A stretch of 64,000 nt of DNA from Apoderus coryli (GCA_911728435.2 OU452201.1:9362001-9426000); one strand, 5' to 3'. Counted from the first letter of the stretch, positions 46,590 to 58,541 are shown. The notes: generated by a model from the sequence alone, not told the origin. Program-made: numbers and translations.

Positions 46590-47325
46590 AAACTTATTTT
46601 TAGCAAACCATTCTTATACTCCACTGAGACATTATATAATGAAATTGACATTTTGGATATTAGACAATTAAATAATATGCTCAAATTATATTTTAATAAA
46701 CTTTAATAAAAATAAAACTAACTATGAAGGGTTACTTCAATATGATACACGGATACGATACCATTACAAAGAAATATTCGCAAATATGTCTATAGGTCAA
46801 AGGCATTCGGATTATATAGCCCCTCGCTTGTTCAACTTATTATCTAATAAAACAAAAGAAAATAGCGGAAGATTTTTCATTTTTAAAAGAGAAATCTTTG
46901 TCTAGGTACACAAAAATCGATCAAAAATTCATGAAATGGCAAACTAGGTAGAGCAGCTCAATTGTTTAACTTACTGTTCCCGAAAACTTCTCGCCCTTAA
47001 ACAATTAAACAATTTTGCCCTTAACCATTTCGCACTTTTTGTAAACTCTCAATTTAAAATTGTTTGTTGTTTGTTAACTTGAGTGGAATTAATCTTTACT
47101 TTGTTGTTGTTACCTTTTAGAAATTTAAATTTATTCTCTATCTTAAGAGTGTAGTATTAAGCTTAAAATTGTATGTTTGTACGTTACTTAAGGTATCATC
47201 ATGTACTTATACTTAATAATTGTAAACCGACGATGAGACGCACACAAGTTTTACTTAAAACTTACGCGTCTAATCTTAAGTAAGCCAAATTATTGTAAAA
47301 CATTTTATATGTGCACATAAATACT
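46590..47325 (+). mobile_element. LINE 3' end, plus strand
   Basis: Peptides in changing frames read YSTETLYNEIDILDIRQLN, then TRIRYHYKEIFANMSIGQRH and IAPRLFNLLSNKTK, ending near FKREIFV. This matches the C-terminal tail of non-LTR reverse transcriptases (..R....G.r...Y..P.lfN.LP..i...F). A ~400-bp 3' UTR ends with an ACTACTACTAC tail at about 47320, directly before a CAGGG-type relic end. The 5' region is absent. Confidence 0.5.
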
Positions 47326-48908
47326 ACTACTACTTTTAATAGTACACCCTGTAATTTACATTATTAAGTTACTATTGGCTGATCGCCATTCGAAACAATT
47401 ATCTAAAGTCCATTGCTTTCGACCACGTGTTATATGCAGCGCAGGTAACAAGGGGTGAAACTAAGAAATTATCCTGCCAGACTCGTTACTAATTTCATCT
47501 TATTAACTTTGCTAAACATAGACAGATTATTGTACACTTTTCAAAAGATTCTACGTTATCTTTTATTGAAATTACAGGATGAATCAAGCACAAAAATGGT
47601 TAACCGCGGATACCACTTGTTTTATATTATATTGCTTCTTGGCTGGGTATAGTTGGTTTCAAAATTTACGCAGGTATCATTAAGTACAGAAAAAAAACAA
47701 GTATGTCTGGGAAAGTTTCAAACAAGTAAGAGGGTGCAAATTTTAAAACTATTTTCTCTCTAATTTCCATCATGGAAAAATAATTAATAGTTTCTCTAAA
47801 GCGAAGTCTGATTTGAGTATTTTATTTAACACTGAGCGCACCTCTAATTGAAAAAACCATTATCGTCAGATCCCAGAGGAGAAAAAAATGAGCCCATTTG
47901 TGGACAAAGTTATATTTAGCCCTTCACATACCTACTTCTAAAGTTGAGTAGGCTGGACGACCATTGTACTAAAGATACATTTTACTAGCACGGAAATCTT
48001 GCGCTAGGACACACTGGAGACTGAATTTGAGCGAGCAATGTATGTGACCAACAATATCAATCTAACGATCAGACGAATGCCAGCGAATGCAACTGTTTTC
48101 AAAAATAAACGCCCAACGATGATTAAAATACAGACAAATGTGAGCTAATGATTAAGTACTAGGTATATAAACTAACTTACAGAAAATTCATTGGTCCTGA
48201 CAAGTTATAAATATACCAAACAATGTACTTTTAAAAACCTATTTAAAAACTCCATTTAATCATCATTCTCCTCTGTTTCTATTATTTTTTAATGATGAGT
48301 TGAATTGAATTTTAAATACTCTAAACCAGAATATTCATGCGTGTTATTATAAACCAACTAAATAACTAACTATAGGCGCTAAGTAGATGTACCACATTTT
48401 TCTTCTTGACCGTTTTGTTCTTTAACAAATTGACCAACACTTTTTCATAGTAATTGACGGTTAGTACATATAATTTTTATCTTTTTTTAATGGCCTGCGT
48501 TCTATTCTTCTTTGGAACATTGAATACCTACCTACCAGTAATTAGATATCTATTTAGTGTTGGAATATGTTATAGAAGAGAAGGTCATTTTTAAATGTGC
48601 TGCTACTAAGAGTTAAATTTTGTTAACTAATTTATTAATCAAATTACAAGAACTAAACCTCCTTTTATACCTGGTAATTCACAAGCTTTAGGTAATTCTT
48701 TGGCCGGTTACTCTCAAAAAAAGATTTGTTTACATGAATTTCTCTCGAAAAGGAATAGTCTGCGATTGAGAAAAAAAGAAATTGATATTAATCTGCAAAA
48801 AATTCAAGGTGAAAGATTTTGCTGGGTAGTGCGTTCCACGCCTGATGCCTCGGACCGTCGAGTGGTTCGTGTTATATAAATGTGGAAGAAATCAGTCCTG
48901 AAATGAAT
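47326..48908. other. non-coding stretch, nothing recognised
   Basis: AT-rich, no gene supported. Confidence 0.45.
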
Positions 48909-48910
48909 CA

Positions 48911-49548
48911 GGGGGGCTTTATTTGAATCGATCGCAAATATTTACGTGCACGCAAAGTTGCATTAATTTGTTCGTATGCGTATATTAACTTGTTTTGGGC
49001 GCATAGCTTTATATGAAATTGCGATTAAACGTGTGCAGTGTGCATCCTGCCTTGCGCGTGCACGCAAAAGCCTCACTCACTCGCAACGTTGTCAGTTATC
49101 TTTGTAGAGATCAACCAATCAAATGTTTGGATTTTATGAAATTTTCGATGACGTATATTTGTTATTGGTTTGATGTTTTAAGGTTAGAATTTTTTAAATT
49201 GTTATTAGTTTTTCGTGATTGTTTTTATTAGTAATTTATTTAATACTCCCTAATCTGTGAATTTATTGTATTGTTATTGTTGTGTAAAGCATAAATATGA
49301 GTTACAGGGAAAAAAAAACTTTAAAACTAACAAAATTATTAAAAGATCAATTAGGTGATATGCAAAAATTCAAATTTATTTGATGGGAAATGTCAAAAAT
49401 TAAATAAACTGACGTCCCGAGTTATGCATTGCGTGTGCGAAAGTGGTCTTGCGATCGGTGTACCCCCAAAAGTTGCGAGTGGTGCAAATTTATATCGCTC
49501 GCAGTGCGTACACGTAAAGGTCCACTGATTTCAAATAAAGCCCCCCAG
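48911..49548. mobile_element. ~640-bp MITE-like element with G6 termini
   Basis: GGGGGGCTTTATTTGAA at the left is repeated in inverted form at the right end. After a short mismatch the similarity resumes at TTTACGTGCACGCA against TTTACGTGTACGCA, giving about 48 bp of imperfect TIR. The interior contains repeated GTGCACGCAAA-like words and is clearly richer in CG than its flanks. No transposase. No convincing target duplication (flanks AATCA and AGTTA). Confidence 0.6.
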
Positions 49549-49784
49549 TTACTATTCAACTTTGATAACCGATACATATTTGATTCATTGGAGCTATATA
49601 TTACGTATGTTCACGATAAAGGATTGTAAATCCTAGAATTATGAATTATATTTATCGATTTTTCAAAATAATAAAACGTGATAGCTGTTATTCACTCTAA
49701 TTGTCAACGAAAACAAGGTTAAGTTGGGGAAGAGTTTTTGAAAATCAAAAAATGTAAAATATGCCATCTATATTTACATTATCG

Positions 49785-50113
49785 AGAAAATTGCGTTTAG
49801 AATTTCACCAGTTAGGTAGTGTCTTATTGAATATAATAAAGTAATTTGATAAAGCGCTTTTGGCGTCATTGAGAGAGCGTGCGCTTTGCATGCCGAAGGT
49901 TCTGGATTCGAATCCCAGCTCTGGCAATATTTTTTTTTCTAATTTTTGATTAAAGAAGTTAGTTTGTTACGTTAGTTTATTGGAAATAATGAAAATAATA
50001 CACTCATATTAATAATAATAATTATTAAAATTCTGTTTCGTTACCCAGATCATATATTTTTGATTATATTATATCTTGTCGGGAAAGTTTTGCGGCGACA
50101 CAACCGCCAAGTT
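49785..50113 (-). repeat. tRNA-like dispersed repeat, copy D
   Basis: Inverted relative to copy A. Carries the clearest tRNA-like segment on the plus strand (49859-49928): TGGCGTCATTGAGAGAGCG as an A-box-like D-arm, an anticodon loop TTTGCAT (UGC, alanine), and a T-arm CTGGATTCGAATCCCAG. It continues into the AT-rich part shared with A and E. The terminal hairpin half is missing. Confidence 0.6.
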
Positions 50114-50864
50114 AGTTGTCAAAATTAAAAAATTTAGAAATTATATTTTTGGTGAATAGGGTGGATTCTCACGTATTGCGTCTCTGACTGTAATTTAAAT
50201 TTCTCTGAACATATAACAATATTTTATTTTTATTTCAGCATTAATGATTTGTGTATTGGCTTTGTCTACATTGTCGTTGACAAAATGATCATATTATACC
50301 GGACACTCATGTCTTGACACAAGCACGCGTGTTTGACTTTTGAATAGAGCTCGTCGCACGCCTGTTAGAGTATCCTATAGTGAAATCAGTCGAGCATTTT
50401 ATATCGTCAAATTAATGGGAAGACGTTTCGTAGCAACTTGAAAAAAAAAATAGAAAAATAAGTAACATTGATAGAATGAGATGAAACATATTATAGATAG
50501 ATACAAGAGAAAAAAACAACAAGCGCAAAAGGGGAAATATAAAGAAGTTGAGAAAGACTAAAGAATTGTGAAATAGCGTTCGAGCTCACTAACTTCATGG
50601 AATGCCTTCTACATAATGTTTATAAAGAGAAACAAGGTAATCAGTTCGAAGTGAAACTGGATGCATTATGTTTATCATTATGCACGATTTCGATGAACAA
50701 TTTCCAATAATCCTCGGACTCCTCATTTATATAAATAACATATAAATTACCATTCGCATAGATTTTAATAATTTTCGGGGACGATTACTGAAAATTTTAA
50801 TGCCAAATATGTGATTGGTTGTTATGAAAAGACGCATGTTTAGAATAATTTTTCTCGAAAACGT
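50114..50864. other. non-coding stretch, nothing recognised
   Basis: AT-rich; no gene. Confidence 0.45.
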
Positions 50865-50985
50865 ACGTATCATTGGCAATAAGAAATGCATGTGGTTTAT
50901 GCACGATGGTGTAGCAGCGCATTTTAGTCGACTTGCTCCTGAGTTTTTAACAGAAACATACGGAAATGGCTGGATCAAATAGGTA
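50865..50985 (+). pseudogene. DD41D-like transposase fossil
   Basis: A 40-residue open stretch reads KCMWFMHDGVAAHFSRLAPE and then ends NGWIK with a stop. It corresponds to the second catalytic motif (W-F-Q-H/Q-D-G-A-P-x-H) and the following helix of DD41D-type transposases. Nothing recognisable lies on either side. Confidence 0.5.
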
Positions 50986-51038
50986 ATGAAGCAAAACAAT
51001 GCTAGACGAAGGAATTATCCGCCATCGCCGTAATGTGT

Positions 51039-51310
51039 AATAATAATAATAATATTCTTTATTCAAAAAGGTGCAATGGTACATTGATTCCGTCTAAATA
51101 ACATTGATTTCGAAAATTAAAGATCAATAGGCACTAAAATCTTAAACATTAAAATCATATGTATAAAATTCAATAAAATCTTAATTATTAAAATCATATT
51201 ATGTATAAATATGAATGAACTGTCCGCTCAAGGTAACCGAGAAACTCCGAATAACTATAAAATGCGTTTACAGTTAGTAGATGCTTCAACTTAATCTTAA
51301 AAGAGATTAT
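51039..51310 (-). mobile_element. LINE 3' end, minus strand
   Basis: On the minus strand a peptide KIKLKHLLTVNAFYSYSEFLG matches the typical reverse-transcriptase C-terminus (..lk.yLl...fYS.eEf). A short 3' UTR, an AATAAAG signal and a TTA/ATT microsatellite tail at 51039-51053 follow. It is 5'-truncated to under 300 bp. Tail structure is similar to the LINE at 6553. Confidence 0.55.
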
Positions 51311-52264
51311 GTTTGAGGAATTTTTTATATCCTCTGATAGCATATATTAAAGAAAAATTTGGATTCTTTATATTAATAATTAATTAAAATTAGAAACATC
51401 ATTGTAAGCTATAAAAGTATATAGGTAAATATGAATTTTCTCAATTTCAAATGATAAGTAATTTGATCCTACCATTCATTTCATCTTTTTCATTCTCTCG
51501 CCTCAAGGCATCAAACAATTATTTTTTTTTTTATGTTCAGCGTATACAATACAATTTTGTTACTGCCATTTAATCTGACATTAATTTTGCATACTGTAGT
51601 AAAACGTCTAAGGTAATTAATTAAAATACCCGTAAATCATTTCATTTGAACTGATTATAGGACAAAATATCGCGGAAGTGACAATGTTAATCCGGCTATT
51701 TATTACGTGAATATACATAGGCTATACCTATATGAAATTGAAAAAAAGTTCGTTAAAGCGACAACACAGAAATTATGAAAAATACGCTACCAACTTAACG
51801 GTTAACGGGAATAAATCGATTTCCACCATGACCAATGCGATCAAAACACAAACATAAACTGTTCTCTCCAGCAGACATCAGATTCGCTCTGCCTACCACC
51901 GACACATGTTTCTTCTTCATCCACTCTTCTGATATGCTGCTGTGTTTTTCTGTAATTCGCCGTGAATATCACTAGCACAACTTTTTTCTATTGCGTACAT
52001 TTTCTTATTAATTATAGCAATCCACAAATTGAAATGATGCAAAAATATCAATTTCAATATCGTATATGCGAATATATATAAGTCTTTTCAGCCGAAACAT
52101 AGGCTATGAACTTACGTATAAAGCTCTCTCTTTATGAGCTTGTCGGCATATTATCACTGTGTTACGTTGAAAGGATAATCGATTTGAAAAAGACTCTTTT
52201 AACATTATTGATTTTTTTTTGCGTGTGCTTAGCATTAATTTACAGGACATATAGGTACAAGACT
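51311..52264. other. non-coding stretch, nothing recognised
   Basis: AT-rich; no gene. Confidence 0.45.
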
Positions 52265-52700
52265 ACCTTGAATTGAATTTCTAAAATTTCGGTATCTGTA
52301 TTTTCAAATAGGGTCTACTCAAATAACATGATAGCAACCACATAACGCTTCCGGTTATACAGGAAGTTCATGGCGAACACCCTATGTACTATTGCATTTT
52401 TGAATTCTACGTAAGATTCTAGGATTCTGAACTTAGGCATAGGACATGATACATGAATGGCCTATGCCTAAGTTCAGCCGTTTTCGACGTATATCAAGAT
52501 ATATGTCAAAATTGACATTTTAGGGCTAAATAATAATCATATTTTTTCTCATACGGAAGTCTTTGTTAATTATTTTGAACGCGTTTTCTTATAAAGAAAA
52601 GTCTCCTTTTTGCGATATTCCTTAAAATGTTTTCAGATTTATTCATACAAGGTGGTCAAAAAATATACTGAAAACGATGTTAGAAAAACAGATGAAAATC
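52265..52700 (+). mobile_element. solo TIR relic of the 17.9-kb element
   Basis: Diverged copy of 17935-18370: shared landmarks are TTGAATTGAATTT, AGCAACCACATAACGCTTCCGG, AATTGACA..TTTAGGGC and ACAAGGTGGTCAAAAAAT. It spans the border between the outer arm and the inner CAGGGTGGTC end, so the two were already joined in the ancestor. Inside it lies a 17-bp-arm hairpin that is absent at 18 kb. Confidence 0.6.
52427..52477. repeat. hairpin with 17-bp perfect arms
   Basis: CTGAACTTAGGCATAGG (52427-52443) and its exact complement (52461-52477) flank 17 bp. Compared with 18130-18170, the sequence between the arms is inverted (ACATGATACATGA here, TCATGTATCATGT there), the signature of a template-switch inversion. 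Confidence 0.65.
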
Positions 52701-55011
52701 AATTTTTTCTAATGGACGAGGTATGTTTTATATTAGTTATCATTAAAAATGAGGGCAATCTTGTAATAGGTTAGAATTAGAATTATAGTTAATTTTTATT
52801 ATTTTTAAAATAATTATGTTAAGTATTTTAAAATTTATTCAGTAATACGCTTAATTATTAATAATTATTGTCAAATAATAAGTGTGAGCGCTATCTTAAA
52901 AAAAGCCTTAGCATTTGCTTGGCTTCAACTCCTGTGGCGACCATTATTCTTGCGCCACACTGTATATATTGTATTTTATTCTGTAGATACTCTGGCAACC
53001 TTTTTCTTGTGCCACACTGTATATATGTATTTTTAAGTTTAGTTATTTCTATGTAAAAATTTAGTATAGTAGTTGTAGATAATGTTTTCTAAATTTCACC
53101 AAATGTCCATACATCTGGCACCAATATTTCCGCTTTCTCTTTACTGTTTTTTCATTTTCGGGAACAAAAAAAAAAACCCTAGTCTGTACCAAGAAAAAGC
53201 GGTGGTTATTGTTAAAGCTACGTACCGACCAGATGTGGTACTTTCTTAACAGAAATGCCTTTTATATAATTTTACCCCAGTCAGTCTTCAACATCAAAAC
53301 AGTCAACAACTCTCTCGTGCCAAAACTCTCTCTCCAGATTTTAACAACTTAGCTCTCAAACACACTCTTTTCCGTATTAATAAATATTCAGTTTTGTACA
53401 TACCGTTAAACAGTGTTTTAATTATTACAACCATACTACCCAAATTACCAAACTGCCATCAATAAAATACCGGGTTAATCCCCATTGTGTTCTGTACATT
53501 GCTTTAGTTATATTTTGCATTAAAAAAAATTTACATGAAATAGAAATAATGAGTCTAACCTAAAAATTAATGAAGGCCTCATAACGTCTCTATCGTTCAC
53601 CTCACTTGCGTTTTTTTATAAAAGGAACGACAAACTGAAAAACGAGCATTTTTCGACAAAAAGAGCAAGAGACAAAAAAGTTTGTAAATTGAATATGGGA
53701 AATACAAATTTCTTATTATTAAAGATCAGAGACATTCCACGCAAAAGTTTGGGAGGAATAAAGAGTATTCAGCCCCCGAAAATGTGTCACCTTGTAGGTA
53801 TTAATTAACATGAAATCTTAATATTGATAATAAGCTTACCCATGCAATTCCAACTTACTGATTTACAAATTCTTGGAGAAAAATTTAAAAAACGAAAAAA
53901 AAATTAGAACTCGGACACCGAAGGGTTTTGGACATAATATGTTTATCGAAACATTTTTCATTTTTTTGAAATGCCCTATCACCTAAATGCGCCCCATATA
54001 TTATGTAACGCCCTGTATATACAGTTTTAAATTATAAAGTGTGTTATTTCGATTATTATTTCAATGCCATGATTTAATAATTTTAAGTGTTCTTTTGGGC
54101 CTATAAACATTACTGTCTAGCCGTAAAATGTGAATCGGAGGCGCGTGTTTGATTGCTATCAACACTGAGATTTTCTTAAACTCACAAAAAATAACTCACG
54201 TTTTTTTTTTCTCTATTATAATAGTCAACGCCTTAATTTATTTGGTGCATACACTTATATAATATCATAATACCGCAGTAGTTCTGTACCATAGTGATCT
54301 TTCTTATAATTAAAAGATGATATCTTTCACATAGACAGCAGCTATATTATAACATCAAATGAATAATAAATTATAAGTTAGATGTCATTATGTCGCTGAA
54401 TCAATAACAAATAGCGATTGAATGTAATAAATTATAATCAATTAATTAATGTTGATATTATATTTAATTATAATAATGTGTATATATAGGTATATACATT
54501 GTAACATAATGTCATTTGATTATATAATATGCTATAAAGCTATACGGTAAATAAGTACATGTATTTTAACTATTGAAAAGAGAGAGCAAAATATTGATAA
54601 AATCTTAATAAGACCTTTTTCACACTTGTATATCTGTATACCCCATATAAATACGTATGTGTCCTGATTAACACTTTCATTCAAAGTCGATATCATCATA
54701 AAAGGTGCAAATTAACTGCCTAGCGCTTGGGTGTATATTACCTCAGATACGGTGTAGCCCAATTGCAACACAATATAATATTTAAATCCTTTGTTAAGGA
54801 AATATGGTTGCGTTATTTGTGATTATTGCTTATCCAAAATATAAGGACTACAGTACAATACCGGCCTCTTATATCTCTGTTATATTAAGCGATTATTGAG
54901 AGTGTATTGGTAAGTTATGAAAAAGTGTCTCTTGGAATTTAAAAATTGCTTGATTATGTTAAGATAGATAAAATCGTCGTAAATATAAAAATACATTGTT
55001 TTGTCAGCAAT
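52701..55011. other. non-coding stretch, nothing recognised
   Basis: AT-rich. GCCACACTGTATATAT occurs twice (about 52955 and 53012), a small direct repeat. No gene. Confidence 0.45.
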
Positions 55012-55636
55012 TTCGATAATAAATATCGGTTGTGTCGCTCCAAAACTTTTCCGGCAAGATATAATATAATCAAAAATATATAATAATAATAATTATTATT
55101 ATAATTATATTATTTTCATTATTTCCAATAAACTAACGTAAGAAACTAACTACTTTATTCAAAAAATACGAGTTATAGGTTCCAACTACCTAACTGGTGA
55201 AATTTTAAACCCAATGTTCTAGAGAAATATGAGGTCAAATATCAAAAGTAACCTATCGCTGTAAATCAGATAAAAAATGCTTTAAAATGATGTATCACTC
55301 GACCCCTACTGCTATTTGAAAATTTTGGTGTATTAGTTTAGGGGAGTCCTAGGATGAACCCATTAGTTTTTGGTTGAAATCGCTTTAGCCCTGTGATAGG
55401 GGTGGAGGAGACAACCGCCAAAAGTAGGGGTCGAGTGATACATCATTTTAAAGCATTTTTATCTGCTTTATCGCGATTGGTTACATTTGGAAGACGCCCC
55501 CATAATTCTCGAGAAAATTGCGTTTAAAATTTCACCAGTCTTGTAGTTATTTCAAAGAGGGTTTTTGGCGTCATTGATAGAGCGTGTGCATCGCATGTGG
55601 AAGGTTCTGGGTGCGAATCCCAGCTCTGGCAATATT
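55012..55636. repeat. tRNA-like dispersed repeat, copy E, folded back
   Basis: The left part (55012 to about 55320) is in the orientation of copy A but lacks the tRNA-like segment. The right part is in the opposite orientation and ends with the tRNA-like segment on the plus strand (55563-55632). Homologous blocks 55188-55312 and 55428-55545 are inverted repeats around a ~115-bp loop. This looks like an inverted duplication within the repeat. Confidence 0.6.
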
Positions 55637-56296
55637 TTCTTAGCCGGGTATTTTGTAATTTACTCTTACATAGAATGACTGAAAACCCTAAATGTATGGT
55701 GCAAACAGCCTACACCAACTTTAGCACACTTGACTTTAATAACGAACTTAATTACCATACAACATTATGATAAAAATCGGTATTTCAAATAAAAGACAAA
55801 ATAAAAGCAAACGCACCACCTTGTTAATATTATGCATTAAAATAGGCGTTACATTACAGTCCAAACTTTGTGTTTCGTTGATAATTTACATATTATAGAG
55901 TCTAAAATAAACATGCGCACTATACCAAACCAAATAATAACATAAACTTTATTAGTTTCGTAATGTGACATGATCACTCACATATTGGTTGTAAAAAGAA
56001 TAGGTACCTATTTTTGCAAAAGAAATGCACCATGAAATGAGGAGAATGAGAATATCTAATCGAAGAGTATAAAATCAGGAAACAAAGCTCCCGCGTTATT
56101 CATAGACATAAAAGTGTTGAAGATTATACTCTTCAAATCAATGCATTTTACTTTAATTCAAGTATTTCTTTTTTTCCGTGTATCGTTATTAATTTGAAAA
56201 AGTAGTCCATTCTTAAGTGGAGTTGCAATATTAGTGTTATTGAATGAAAGTCAAATCTCCACAAAATAAATCTAATAGAATTTATACGCCATACAT
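55637..56296. other. non-coding stretch, nothing recognised
   Basis: AT-rich; no gene. Confidence 0.45.
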
Positions 56297-56326
56297 GTTT
56301 CGGGACTAGACCAGTCCCATCATCAA
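56297..56326 (-). ncRNA. hammerhead-like core (Penelope-type tail), minus strand
   Basis: The minus strand reads TTGATGA, then GGGACT..AGTCCC as a perfect 6-bp stem II with a short loop, then CGAAACATGTATGG, with TTTTGTGGAG downstream. The first core base is T instead of C. The stem II is the strongest of the set. Confidence 0.4.
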
Positions 56327-58345
56327 TGGCAAGTCAACAATCGATCAAACTTAACGCTAAGACAATATTCTGGTCGAAATTCTACCGAACTCACCCTATG
56401 GAAAAATATTTATTTATTTAAATTACAATTTAATAGTTAAGTTTGTTTTCTTTTTCTATTATATCATTATTTCGATTTAATAATTGAAAACCGTTGAATA
56501 GTGTTTTCAACATCAGTTCTCGTTGAACGTTTGGATTGGAATTGTGGGTGCCTGCTTATTGGATTCGTATTTCTACCAGAAAGACTTCCTGGAGAGGTAT
56601 ATCGCGACTTTCTGGAACACATGTTTCCTGGACTTTTGAATGTGGGGCCACCTGAAGTCCTCAGTTTACGCACTCCTATATTTTAACTGTGCTTTGTGGA
56701 ATTGTTCAGATTAGGTTTAGGATGAAGCTATGAAATAATGTAAACCATCGGCTGTTGAACAGGAGCGAACAAGTTTTACTAAAAAACTTTTGCTCTTTGC
56801 TTACGGGTTTGAGTATTAATTATTATTTGAATCCTAGCATACTATTATTTTTTCTTCTATTTATTTCGATCTGTATATGTATAATCAAGTTTTATATTCT
56901 GTGGAGATATTTTGCTTAATTATTTAAAAAAAAAACCGTTATTTACAAAAAAACCTGAGAAATAATCCCCTTAAATATTACCGCGTCTTTTGGAAACAAC
57001 CTGTATATTGCCCAAGTTAGAACATTAAATTTTAATTATCTAACGACGTGAGGCGCTGGTCATAGCCAAACTGTAACATTCAAAATAATGTGTTACCATT
57101 AAGAATATAATATATTACCACTATGGTGGTCAGACGGTATTAAAAATGATTTATTCACATATTTTAAAACTATACAGTAAGATTATTATAATTATTATCA
57201 ACAGCTAATGATTTGTTTCATGTTTTTAGTAAAACACGCTATTCTAACAATTGTTGCTCCAAACAATTACGTTTCTTTTTTTATTTCACATTTATTAATA
57301 GGTAAATATAATGTTCTAGTTCGAACTGATTATGACGAGACGCCATGTTTGAGGCACAAAAAGTACATTGAAATAATATAATTATTGTTGTAAGTCAAGG
57401 TCACGAAAAAAGATCTCAATAACGGTCAGGCAGAAAACTAGTTCCGTATTTTTAAAAAAGAAAATCTGATGCGTTACATATTCACACGTCTTTTCGTTTA
57501 GGAAATATGAATCTTGTTACGTTTAACGCCTACTACTGGTGCTTTTGCTTACGAACTGAGTCAACTGAGGTTATTTTTGAGATTGAAGGGTCATAATCTT
57601 TCAAAATATTGATTTTCGCAAGGAAAACACTGATAAGTAGTAGTTGCACTGCGCAAAAAATAGCTGATTTTGGATTTAAGTAACTTTTTTTGCAAATTTC
57701 TATTCACATAATAAGAAAAGTTCTAATAAATTATATAATTTAAAAATATAGTACATCAATAAAAACAATATTCTATAGGTACTGAGTTTTCTTCACAATA
57801 TTACCAACCAAGAAACGAATCAAAACGTATCTATCTGTGGTACTTACAAAACACGTTCAATTCTAAGATTATTTCGTTTTTATACATTCAATGCCATTTA
57901 AAATTAATGCCAATGGTTTTGCCGACAATAGAACACGGCTTGTGCCCCTTTTTACACTTCCAGTTGCTGCTGATAGTAAAAGAGCGAGAGATAAAATAAA
58001 AAATGCAAAGAAATACTAAATGAAAATAAAAAAAAATACGAATGAGATTCAATAATGGCTTAATAAAATCAATCCAATCAAGTTACGGGTCTGCTATATT
58101 ATAAAGTAGACTAAAAGTAGCAACCTAACTAGCCATCGTCATGCTTTTGCAGTTAACATTATTAAAGCTGCAAGTTATTTATTTTTTAACTCAAAATGTA
58201 TTAGATGATGATATTTTAATTACCTTCAACATTAATATGCAAATATACGAAGTGTAGTAGAAACAAAAATTGATCTATGTAAAAGTGTTCCTCCATTTTT
58301 TGTACACCAAAGGTTTTAATCATCGTTATTATATCGAAGAATATA
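56327..58345. other. non-coding stretch, nothing recognised
   Basis: AT-rich. 56920-57005 resembles the older repeat that surrounds the 17.9-kb transposon (CCGTTATTTACAAAAAAA and ACCGCGTCTTTTGGAA). No gene. Confidence 0.45.
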
Positions 58346-58541
58346 CAGTGTGTGTTAAAGTCTGGAAACTACTTAATAACCGTACAATTTACTGGTCGAT
58401 TTAAACCAAATTTGGTATACAGTTATCTAAAAGGATCTTACTTCTATTGGTGTTGCCAGCTCCTTAGTTTGTCTAGAAATCAAACTAATTTTAAATTTAA
58501 CAATAAGGTCATTAAGTAATTTCCAGACTTTATACACACTG
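58346..58541. mobile_element. 196-bp MITE with TA target duplication
   Basis: TIRs of about 32 bp: CAGTGTGTGTTAAAGTCTGG continues through AAACTACTTAAT, and the right end gives CAGTGTGTATAAAGTCTGG with AAATTACTTAAT. TA flanks both ends (58344-58345, 58542-58543). No coding capacity. By TA duplication and termini it is a Tc1/mariner-type MITE. Confidence 0.75.

Noticed and set aside
49859..49928. Functional tRNA-Ala gene
   Set aside because: The T-arm and anticodon loop look right, but the acceptor arms do not pair, the anticodon stem has mismatches, and the same segment recurs inside a dispersed repeat at 12.5, 36.7 and 55.6 kb.
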